Part shown: in pieces, positions 54,625 to 64,000 of the stretch | Layout of the letters: each line of letters begins with the position of its first letter | Position numbering within the stretch: the first letter of the stretch is position 1 | Assembly: GCA_022457155.1 (NCBI GenBank) | Contig: JAJGOT010000470.1 | Coordinates: 367,001 to 431,000 of the forward strand | Length of the DNA: 64,000 bases | Reading direction: 5' to 3' | DNA from: Cladopsammia gracilis | Lineage: Eukaryota > Cnidaria > Anthozoa > Scleractinia > Dendrophylliidae | The notes under the pieces: model-generated | Databases searched by the model: none | The model's input: only the letters and a program-made list of their open reading frames with translations | What the model was told of the DNA's origin: nothing | Made by a program: the position numbers and the translations under genes

Positions 54625-57600
54625 CGTACGGCAATATTGCGTTACGCGTTACGCGTTAGCATTTTTTCTTCTCGGGTTGGCTCTTAGGAGCCTTTGATAA
54701 GACATAATTTCAAGCTTATGTTTCTCTGTAAAAGCACTCAAATCACTTGGGAATCAATGCTGCAATAAGTTAAAGGCGCCACGAGTTCAAGCTGTGTACA
54801 GCTTCTTGTTCGCTTAATATAATCAAGTTGAAGTTTCCCCTCAGCTGTAAAATGAAGACTATTTTGAACAAATACGCTAAATTAACATGAAAATTATTTA
54901 CATTCATACTCGTGATTATTTTGTTGCTCATGACTTTTATTGAAATAGAGCCCTTAAGTCCTCTATGACTGCAATGTCTAACTCTTCGATTAGACCTACA
55001 GGTATTTTCAATCTTTCAACTTCAATAAACCATTTAGCAGCTTTACACATATTACCTATCACGTCTTTACTACATTTACCTATCAAAGGCACCCAACTTT
55101 TCCAATTCTTGTTGTTGTTGTTGTTTTTTTATTAACCTTACATTCTCTCGCATTAACGAGATGGCTTTAAGAGCCCTTTGATAATTAATTCCCTCAGGGA
55201 TAGTAGAGCCCATCTAACGAAATTCTAAAAGGACACCCCTGTGATTATGAAACAGCTGGCCGCGTTCATTTTATACATCGGGCAGGCAATTATTGTTTCT
55301 CTATGCCTTTGTTATGCTAGCTTTCTTGGCATATTATGTTAGAGCCTGTTTGGCTAACTTTTGTTGCAAGATAAGTAGTGATCGGCTGCAGTTTTTCTTA
55401 TGAATATGCTAGGATCAATCAATCTCTCAGCCCGTGATTTAGTGTCTAAGTCTGCGGTGTGCAAGACTTGCGAGAAAGTGGATCTTTATCACGGATGTAA
55501 GCGTCTAAGATCAAAGTCCGAAGCTGTCGTGTCTCTATTGGAATCATAACTTCTTGCAGTTTATGGTTTAGCTCCTTGTTTTATGCTATTTTTGAGTAGT
55601 GTTTCCTGGAGCTTGAAGAACCTCAGTTGTTTCATCATGGCGTTATTGCATCCCGACATGGCTTGTACAGATATGGTGATCCGTCCAAAACTCGAAGCGC
55701 TAGACCCCAAATAATATCGAGAAATTCGGCATTCGAAGCTCGAAAACACCGCGGCTGGTAAAATCTGTGCGGCCTCCAACAGTCACGCCGTTTGCTCCTT
55801 TCTGATTGGATGATAACAAACAATGCCCTTTCATAAATTCGTCTAGCGGGAGGAGAAGCAGGGGCGAATAAGCAGCGACAAACTTTCTACTAACCGGACT
55901 GAGGTGAAGCGAATGGCGTTCTTGCTGGGCTCATTCCATCACGCGCCATTCGCTTCACCCCGGGATAGTAAGTGTAAAGTTCGTTGCTGATTATTTGCCC
56001 TTGCTTTCCCTCCCGCTAGACGAATTTATGAAAGGGCATTGTTTGTTATCATCCAATCAGAAAGGAGCAAACGGCGTGACTGTTGGAGGCCGCACAGATT
56101 TTACCAGCCGCGGTGTTTTCGAGCTTCGAATGCTGAATTTCTCGATATTATTTGGGGTCTAGTGCTTCGAGTTTTTGACGGATTTTAAATGTAATGGTAC
56201 GAGAAGAAACCTCTGGGTTTCAGCTTGCCTGGTGCGGGGTTTGGAAGCCGTGCGATGGGAATTTCTTGGTGAAAATCGGCTCGGCGCTGGAGAGGTCCAA
56301 AATCGAGCTTTCCTCCCTTGTCTCTCTACTATACGCTCAGGTAAACGTCCGATGCAAAACCCTTCAAATCGCTAAAATTCGCCGTTTTCAGCTACAAGAA
56401 TGACACCACACAACATTTCAGGTAAAAATACGTTTAGTTTGATCTTGTATGTAAATATTCATCGCAGTATATTACTATAAGTGAACCTTTTCGATATTCC
56501 CATACATTTCCTGTAAATTTTAAAAATACGAACAACGGTCACACAGTTTGTGTGGGCGCCCTGTGACTGTAGCTTTCGAGAAAAAGCTGCGCCGGGTTTA
56601 CAGCTCTTTACAGGCAAATTTACCGCGAGAAACAACTTCAAGCATCACGCTTCAGTGAATGTTCTGACACCTATAGAATGAATTGAATTTCATTGTAATA
56701 ATCTATTGGATAATTGTATGAATTATATATTCGGAAAAAATCCTCCCGTTTTCGCGTTATTTCCGCCAAATCGGAAAACGCTATATATTTATGCAAACTG
56801 AGTTTAGTTTTTTTTGGTAATTTCTAAGTTTTTCAGGTTTGGAATTGTGAAATGTAATACCTTAATCAACCTGGCCTGAAGGTTATTTTCGGGGGTTTTT
56901 GATCTCGTCATTTCACGAACAGAAATCTAGGACCGGAAAGAGTTACGCGATTAATATCGGAACGAATAGATTGCCGTCCAAAATGGTGGCGCTGTTCAGA
57001 TGTGTGTTACTTTTCCTTTATACGCTCTTTAAGTTTGATGTTCCCAATGTTTACGTATTTTTCTACGAAATAGACGATAACTTTGTAATAGGAACAAAAT
57101 TAAAAAAAGCCCGTCAATGTTTTTGAAAGGAGTTATCGCAGAAGATTCCTGCCTTTTTTTAGAATTTTCAGTCAATTCAGTTGCAACCTGTTGGTAATCG
57201 AACTTGAAATGTTCACCCGAAAGGGGTGAATCCGGCGATCTGTTTTTGGTCGTATCGTAAGTTTGACTCAGTCGAGGCTGTAATTTTAGCTTATATTCGC
57301 TACACTTTATAGCTGCGTGAAGCTCGCTGAAACCTTCGTTGGCATTTTTGACAGTCTAGCGACTGCTTCGTTTATGCCAGCCCACTGTTTGATTGAGGCA
57401 AATATATGTATATTTCTATGAATACATGTAGGTGAATGTAGTGTAGTATTGGGTTTTAGACGGAAGTAATGCGACTTGTTAATGCTTGTGTTTATTATAG
57501 CCGGCGTAAGGGCAAGAGCCCTTTTAGGAGCCAGCAAATCAATAAAAGTCGCGAGTAGCAAAAGAGTCTCTAGTGTGACTTTAAATAATTTTCATGTCAG

Positions 57601-57720
57601 TGTAGCGTATTTGTTCAAAATAGTCTTTATTTGACTGAGGGGAAACTTCAACTTGATTGTATTACGCCACAGCCAACCCGTCGATAAGAAATGCTAACGC
57701 GTAACGTATATTGCGGTAAG
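54625..57720. repeat. Inverted pair inside E5
   Basis: CAATATTGCGTTACGCG, GTTGAAGTTTCCCCTCAG and CTATTTTGAACAAATACGCTA at 54625-54900 recur inverted at 57580-57720. Possibly the ends of another nested element. Boundaries not resolved. Confidence 0.5.
55679..56183. repeat. 505-bp hairpin, ~200-bp arms
   Basis: Arms from ATCCGTC, then AAAACTCGAAGC, through CGTCTAGCGGGAGG are inverted with few mismatches. The centre holds a second palindrome GGTGAAGCGAATGGCG and its inverse. Confidence 0.8.
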
Positions 57721-58334
57721 CTTATGTTTTCAATTAGCTCCCAAATAGAGCCAATATCTCTTTTAAAAAAATCAAAACGCTGAAATCGCTTATAAAATGC
57801 TTCTTAAAATGCTTGCTTGATAAACTTTTGTTAACTAAATCAGCAAAATTATTACGTCTTTTGCATACTATTGCATAATCAAACCGTAATGGCAATGATT
57901 CAGTATTCCAAAATAGAACAAAAGCCAAATCCATACTCTTGCATAATCAAACCGAAAGATTTCTACTTCATTAGCTTAGTCGGCAAAATCTCACCTCTCT
58001 TGCAAACTATTGCATAATCATGACACCTCAACATTTAATACCCATTCAAAATTGAAAGTACTAATTACTGTTTTCCTCAAAAATCACGACAAACTCTCAA
58101 CACACAAAAACAAATTCTTTAGGAACAAAGTTTTACTGCTAAACGAATCCAATACGTATATTTAACTAAACACAAAAATTCACTCTGCAATCTCCGCGAG
58201 AATTAAACGTCACATCACCTATTTATACTTTACAATCTGTCAAATCTCTCAAAAGTGTTGAATAAATTGGATATTATATTTCGTTATTTTCCTAAATTGA
58301 TTATTCCTCAATTTATTATATTATCGCTCGTATG
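56190..58334. other. E5 interior, right part
   Basis: A short frame at 56194-56340 could be an exon (a GTAAAC donor follows CTCAG) but its product is not recognised. 57250-57380 resembles an E3 interior segment. The rest is AT-rich. Confidence 0.3.
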
Positions 58335-58846
58335 AAAACACAAACTTTCCCGTGCCATTTAACTTCCTCAAAACGTCTCCATTTATTTTAAAAATACACC
58401 GTGAAATTCTTAAACTGCGTTTCCCAAGAACATACATTTGACCTTTTTTACCCTTCTAAACGAGGTCTAATGGCTTTACGAAAAATGGTTGACAAGAAAA
58501 ACACAAATTTCTTAAACCTTTCAAGATCAATTAAGCTGTCTCAGACACATCCACTTTAAAACATGACATGACATTCCAATACCCTAGGGAAATTCACAAT
58601 AGGTCCGGGGGTGCTCCCCAAAAATTTTAGTGGCCGTATGTGACGCCCTTCTTGAAATCCTAACCGGTTTAACCAACCATATCCTCAATGCCATAATATA
58701 GCTTGTATAAAGAACTACCCCCCCCCCCCCCCCGGACAAAAGTTCACAAAGTTAAAAAGTTAACAACAAACCTTTGTTAACAACGTTTGTCCCTTTTTTA
58801 TACTGATACCTATATCTCGTTTGCGCGCATGCGCATTAACGAGATA

Positions 58847-59838
58847 AAAACGAGAATGTTCCGTGGGATATTGTTTCTCCAGCAGAGTTAGAATGCGAGG
58901 GACACTATATTCCAGAACATTCGCTTTCATTGTCTGATCCTTGTTAAACATTACATTGCCCTTCCTTCCCAAAGAACTTAGAAGTGAGATTTAACCACAA
59001 AGTCATGCAACAAAAAAATAAATATTTACATTCTTGTATTTGTGTATGTTCGCGTACCAAGAACTTGTTATGTAGTCTTATTGAAATTGCAGTATTTATT
59101 CTTTGACGTGCTTCCTCTCGTCAATTAAATTGCATGATTTGTAACGCAAAGACCAAATTACTGTAAAACAAGTCAAATAATTTAATCACGACGTTTGTTG
59201 ATGTTTTGCTTTTACAAAATAGTTGTGAATGTTTAAAGTCAACGCTAATACTTTGTGCCCCTCTCGCCCCCACCCTGCCAAATGAATGGGGTTAAAAAAA
59301 TTTCCACGTGTCTGTCATGTGCCACAACATCAAGACCAGAGCAAGACATTGGAAAGAAATTGTGACATTCGGTATGTGCGATCAAGAGGTAGAAACCCTG
59401 AATATAACTTGCGACATAGTAGGTTAATAATTCTTATTGGTTCTTTCTGAAGAATAACGTATCAAGAAAAGCGGGTCAAATTCGACAACAATAGCTATTG
59501 TATTCTTGATCGTTTTTGTCCATGTAAGGGCAAAAACGATCAACGGTGAAACAATGGCTTATAACAAGCGAGGGAAATTCAAAATTTCCGATGAATCTTC
59601 GGCGGGCCCGAGCTAAGTGGCAAGTTCCCCAGTGAGGGAGGTACAGAGCTATAACTGACACGACAAACTAACAACAGCGAGGCGATTGACTGCAATTGGA
59701 TCATTGCCCTCTTGGTCCTTCAGAATGATACTCCGACCGGAATTTATAATTTGCTTTGCCGATGACAGGCTTAAAATATAAGACTGACATAATTACTGTT
59801 CCAGTTTTTGTTTTTCTCAAAGTTAAAAAAATAAATAA

Positions 59839-59888
<50 letters not shown>

Positions 59889-60345
59889 CAGAGCTATGCG
59901 AATATCTCATTATTAGGCGTTGATTTACATTAGATGAAGAGAAACGCGAGAATTCTGCAGGATGAAACTACAACATGTTTTTATCTCTTGTCAAACGTGA
60001 TGCGTTACCAATTTTACCATACACGCACCTCGCTGAACCGAACACGGTATTAAACCGACAACATATCTCCTGGGCCTCTTTTCCTGTTAAACACCCAAAC
60101 AGGATGATTCTTAACCCAAAACATCCAAAATAAATAAAACGAACCTGGATTGTCCCTAAGGGACTATGGTATCATGTTGGATGCGCTCAAAAATTTAAGA
60201 ACCGCGAACCAGCAGTAATATCATGTATGGTTATGTTTAAGATGTACTCTGTGTTGTGCGAAAAGTCGTTTCTTTTATAATCCTAGCTCCCAGTCTCACG
60301 AATTTTTATCACTGGGTTAAAATGAAATAATCGGGTTGTCCTTAC
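58847..60345. other. Unassigned, possible host intron
   Basis: The stretch contains the (TA)n microsatellite at 59843-59886 and no recognised gene. ATGCGAGGGACACT-containing sequence near 58890 recurs at about 61735. Confidence 0.35.
59843..59886. repeat. (TA)n microsatellite
   Basis: About 22 TA units preceded by AAATAAATAAAT. Confidence 0.95.
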
Positions 60346-60576
60346 CATTGATAAATACCACTTCTCTTTCGTCAGTTCCATACTTGCTGGTGGCACGGCA
60401 TATGTAGTTACCTCCCTCAGTTACTCGCATGCTTGCAGAGTTGGTTGCATTTAGTAGTGTGGTTGAGTTGCTTATAATTGCTATGTATATTGGAGGAGTT
60501 CCTGTGGCTGAACACGACAGTTTTGTGCCTGTAAGGACTTGTATAACTGGAGCTGGTATCACTACCTTAGGTGAAA
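60346..60576 (-). CDS. Host exon encoding an Ig-like domain
   Basis: On the minus strand an acceptor (ATTAG at 60577-60581) and a donor GTAAGG (from 60345 down) bracket 231 nt, a multiple of three consistent with symmetric phase-1 splicing. The exon encodes SPKVVIPAP, KLSCSATGTPPIY, and GGNYICRATSKYGTD: the two domain cysteines are 37 residues apart, with the YxC motif of an I-set or C2-type Ig domain. Such exons occur in cnidarian extracellular adhesion or receptor proteins. It lies on the same strand as the LRRNT exon at 35193, 25 kb away; whether they belong to one gene is unknown. Neighbouring exons are not visible. Confidence 0.8.
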
Positions 60577-60581
60577 CTAAT

Positions 60582-61905
60582 GAAGTAAAGATTTAAATTA
60601 ACAAACACTGCAAATACATTCTATTAAATCATATGTAAAGATGAATTTAAATAGAGGCTTAATTATTTTTTGCTTAATTCCGAAAATAGGTGGCCTTTTC
60701 CTCCAAATTATAGCAAGGTTAAGTCTTAAGGGGTCAAGTCCCCATAACTGCCGGAGCTTAACCCCATTTCCGGAGCATGAAACGACTGAGCGTATTCTGA
60801 GTATTACCACTTCCGGATGTTCGCCGGTAGTAATTTTACCGCCTGGGTGAAGGGAGACAATGTGGAGCAAAGTTTCTTGTCTAATGAAAGAGAAGACGGG
60901 TATCAAACCACACACCTTCAGGTTGAAATGAAACCTAGGCATAACTTGCGTCTATGTGCATGGGGAATAATTTGCTGTGTGAATTTTTTTGTGAAATTTT
61001 TTGATTACTTAGGACTGCAATTGGATCATCGCCTCCACGTAACAGATTTTTAATCATACTCCGACCGAAGTTTTAACTTGCCTTGCATTTCATTAAGGTT
61101 GAAAAAAAAACCACCATTACGATTTTCTTTTTGGTTCTTCCCGTAGATAGAAATATAGTCGTAAAGTCTTAAAAGCCGAATAGTAATAGTAATAGATATT
61201 CTATTGAGATTTTAATTAAGTAATGACAATACATTATTGAACTATTACAAAAAAGTATTGATAACACTAGAGAAAGAAGATAATTAAAGAACAAGTGCCA
61301 ACTAACGGAAAAAGTTATTTAAACATTTTTTTTACATTTGCAATTTCTTTTATTATTTGGATTTTTTCTTGAACACGCAGCAGAAAGCTTTGGAAGCATG
61401 ATTCATTTTTTGCCTCTTTGTGAAGAGGATGTGGTATTTCGCTATTAAAATTGAGTAGTTTAGTACCTGCTGGTATGTTACTTTATCAAAATAGGCGAAG
61501 AATATTTTACTTTGATTTAAAAAAATAAGGGTTTCGTGCGTTTTTTCAAACTATTTTGAAATGTATTCCAGTAGATTCAGTATGTGGAATAAGTCCTACA
61601 TATTGCTTGAATCAGAAATGTCGAAAGAGTCCTCCGTGGTGTAAATATGCAGCCTATTTTTCTATTATTGGCATCAGTGTCGTAACCCTAGCGATACTGG
61701 AATACTGGGATACTGTGTCTCTAAGAGCTTTAGAATGCGAGGGACACTGTATTACATATATTGCTCTTTTTCATTGTCTGACCGTCTTACCATGTGTTCA
61801 CACTAGGGCGAAACATGTTTAGTCGATCTGATCAAGAATGAAACATTATTCACTGTGAAAAGTGTTCACATCAGGCGGCGCATTGCGCGAATCATGATGG
61901 TTGAG
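60582..61905. other. Unassigned, possible host intron
   Basis: No further Ig-like exon could be recognised here. Direct similarity to 59690-59760 is seen at 61015-61080. Confidence 0.3.
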
Positions 61906-61980
61906 TGGAAAACGAGGAGTGCGGAGTGTGGAGAATGCGGAGTGTGGAAAATGAGGAGTGTGGAAAATGCGGAGTGTGGT
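61906..61980. repeat. Minisatellite, 17-bp unit
   Basis: GGAGTGTGGAAAATG-type units recur four to five times. Confidence 0.75.
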
Positions 61981-62190
61981 AAACGCAAACATAAAAAGCT
62001 TGTATGTGTGTAAACGCTTGTAATGGGAAGCGATATATTCTTTGAAAGTTGATTTAACGCGATTCAATTTAATTGAACTATATTAACGATATTAACAATT
62101 AGTCATTGTGTTTTTTCATTCGTACATTAACGAATAGGCAAATAACAGAAGTTAACACGCGCAGCATTATTGTGATATTGACGATATTAA

Positions 62191-62354
62191 CAATCAGTCC
62201 TTGTCCCTATAAAAAATACAATGCATCACTACATTTCCATTGCTAAATAGTACGGTATTGGCAGCTATAAAGAACACTAACGAATGTTATATTCGATTAA
62301 GCAATGAAAATGCAGTGATGCATTGTATTTTTTATAGGAACAAGTATTGATTGT
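62191..62354. repeat. Inverted repeat, ~53-bp arms
   Basis: CAATCA-GT, TATAAAAAATACAATGCATC and TTCCATTGC are mirrored at 62301-62354, around a loop of about 55 bp. Confidence 0.7.
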
Positions 62355-62564
62355 AAGCAGCGATAATTCTACCTATTCGTTACTGTTCTTTATGTGAAAT
62401 TCGTGAGAAAGGTCTATCGCCGATTAGTGGAATTTTTGCCAGGGTAAAAACATGGCAATAACGGTATGTATAAGTATGGGTATGTATAAGTATGGGTATC
62501 TGCAAAAGCGAAAAGAGCGGAAAGAGGAAAGAACGAAAAAGGGGACGGGGGGAGGGTTAAAATT

Positions 62565-62819
62565 AAATACAATTAAACATTTTGATGCTTTTGGTAGCAG
62601 TTTATATGTTTTTTTTCACTGAAAAAAGGTTAAAACACGCGTTTTTATTAAAAAAAAGCTTGACCACATGTTACTTATGACGCCATATATCGTTACCATA
62701 GCAACCGGTTGTCGCCAAACTTTACCGAAATGTGTCTCAAGCACACGAACAGCTATTGAAAACGGCATCTGCTTATCTTAAATGGTCTTGAAAATATGGG
62801 AACCTTGTGCGACGGAGGG
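62565..62819 (+). mobile_element. MITE family B, right portion
   Basis: It matches the right half of 15571-16170 (AATTAAACATTTTGATGCTT, GTTACCATAGCAACCGGTTG) and ends CGACGGAGGG before TTAA (62820-62823). Confidence 0.7.
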
Positions 62820-62823
62820 TTAA

Positions 62824-63298
62824 CCCTATTCAGCCTGGGCTTTTTTTGAGTTTCTGCCCCCCTCGTAACTTCAAGAACATTAAGGCTATGACAATGAAAG
62901 CTAGAGGGTATTAGTACGTCCAAAACTGTCAGCTTTGCCGTCCGCACAATGGAACGATGACGTCATATGACGTAATTATTACGTAATTAGTTATGCGGCC
63001 GCCATCTTGGATTTCTGATATTTTTAAAAACCTCTTAAAAACCGTCCAAATTAATTCACCCAAAATTAATGAAAACCAATAAATAAACGCTAAATGACGT
63101 AAAAATATAAAAGTTTTACCAATAAACATTGTTTTCCTTCATTCAACAGTATAAATATGCAAATTTCAATAAAACATGGCTGTCAAAATCTTGTTGCCAT
63201 GGAAACATCAAGTCACGTGACCAAAAAAATGTCAAATGAAATTGTTGCCAGATAAATTTTTGGAAAAGTCATAAAGTTTGATGGCGTTTGAATACATA
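62824..63298 (+). mobile_element. MITE family A, left portion
   Basis: CCCTATTCAGCCTGGG follows the shared TTAA. The body (GCGGCCGCCATCTTGG, GGCGTTTGAATACATA) matches 14067-14553 inverted and 11830-12144. It is interrupted at the TTAA 63299-63302. Confidence 0.75.
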
Positions 63299-63302
63299 TT
63301 AA

Positions 63303-64000
63303 CCCTTTTAAGACTGGGCTTTTTTAGGCAATCTGTGACTGGGGGGCTCCTCGGACCCCCCCCCCCCCCCCCTTCATATCTCTGGAACCAGTAAGGCTAG
63401 GACCCTGAAATTTTCACACAATGTTCATCTCCATACAAGGAAACCTCACACCTAGTTTTGACCTGCTACATCCAATTATGAGGTCACAATGACGCCATTT
63501 TTGTTTTTCCGACGTTTCTTTGATATTTTTCCATCCAGATACTTAAAATATCAAATAAATATTAAAATATAAATATTAAAATATCATCTCTTTAATATTA
63601 AAACATAATAAATACAAACAAGGACACACTTGTAAAGCGAGAAAAAGCAAAAAAAAGGCGATAAAACTATAATTTTGAAATTATTGTCCGCCATCTTGGA
63701 TCCGCCATCTTGGATTTCCTTTTTTTTCACTTAAATTAAAATTTAAAAAATATCTAAAAGAGAAAAGGATCAGAATGTATAAAACACGTATCAAACTAAT
63801 GTCTATTATCCAAACAATGAACTTAGAAGCGTTATTTAATAAATAGTACAAAATTTTTCTCTATAAGTAAAAGAGAGCAAAAATTTGCCTACCCCTCCCC
63901 CCAAATATTTGATGTTAAAAATTTTTGATGTCGTTCAAGAACTAGTCCCAAGAAAAAAACTATTCTAACAAGAAAATGCACTATAAGTCAAATAACAAGA
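63303..64000 (+). mobile_element. MITE family C, truncated by window end
   Basis: It starts CCC after TTAA with a slightly altered tip (CCCTTTTAAGACTGGGC) and a C-run at 63356-63372. It then matches the inverse of 29045-29721 through AAATGCACTATAAGTCAAA, with an internal insertion around 63550-63880 that includes CCATCTTGGATCCGCCATCT. Confidence 0.8.

Larger units (their letters stand above)
49624..58844. mobile_element. E5: TA-flanked transposon with ~0.5-kb TIR
   Basis: TCTCGTTAATGCGCATGCGC at 49624 and its approximate inverse ending at 58844, flanked by TA (49622-49623 and 58845-58846). Inverted similarity continues over 49624-50130 and 58335-58844, including the G-run (49719-49728) mirrored by a C-run (58719-58733) and the GGGAAACGTAGTTTGAGAATT region. 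The tips are themselves palindromic. The interior is 8.2 kb with other repeats but no gene that I can identify. Confidence 0.75.

Noticed and set aside
56194..56403. Exon-like frame with donor CAG|GTAAAC
   Set aside because: The product is unrecognised and it adjoins a hairpin repeat inside E5; too weak to call a gene.
61556..61822. 88-residue Cys-containing frame as a secreted protein
   Set aside because: No signal, family or splice context, and part of it repeats 58890-58930, so it is probably non-coding.

Overview
The window looks like repeat-dense genomic DNA from an animal, most likely an anthozoan cnidarian such as a stony coral. The reasons are spliced exons of metazoan extracellular domains (an Ig domain and an LRR N-terminal cap), AT-rich non-coding DNA, no bacterial gene organisation, and dense nested eukaryotic transposons. 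The species call is inference from recalled sequence style; nothing here proves it. All boundaries were read by eye.

The dominant theme is nesting. Five elements with terminal inverted repeats (TIRs) of roughly 0.14 to 1.3 kb account for most of the window: E1 (1787-7746, TTAA), E2 (19276-32940, TTAA), E3 (33070-35019, TA), E4 (39080-47907, TA) and E5 (49624-58844, TA). E1 carries a decayed cysteine-rich gene. E3 carries a fragment of a RecQ-like helicase. E2 is split by a complete BEL/Pao LTR retrotransposon (19836-27457) with LTRs identical by eye, a 5-bp target duplication and one open 2204-residue gag-pol frame; the other TIR arm of E2 keeps the empty site.

Region by region: 1-1786 holds pieces of TTAA-type MITEs and a 5' repeat unit of a Penelope-like element (PLE). 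1787-7746 is E1. 7751-14060 is a broken PLE reverse transcriptase opened by a 4.2-kb TTAA composite (8573-12766). 14819-17760 has two more copies of the PLE 5' unit. 19276-32940 is E2 plus BEL. 33070-35019 is E3. 35193-35313 is a host LRRNT exon. 37320-39078 is a dead L1/Tx1-like LINE. 39080-47907 is E4 and contains a PLE (RT, endonuclease, ribozyme), itself interrupted by a TTAA element that carries a second truncated PLE. 49624-58844 is E5. 60346-60576 is a host Ig exon. The window ends in stacked MITEs.

Two observations stand out. First, four hammerhead-ribozyme-like motifs (6069-6111, 17905-17941, 43706-43747, 45291-45330) share one architecture: a short helix I, the CUGANGA core, one extra base, helix II, GAAA, and a tiny palindromic helix III; three of them lie just 3' of PLE endonuclease sequence. 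Second, long G or C homopolymers recur, mostly just inside MITE and transposon ends, and one sits inside the LINE RT motif. Little of the window is functional host coding sequence. The BEL frame is the only clearly intact long gene.
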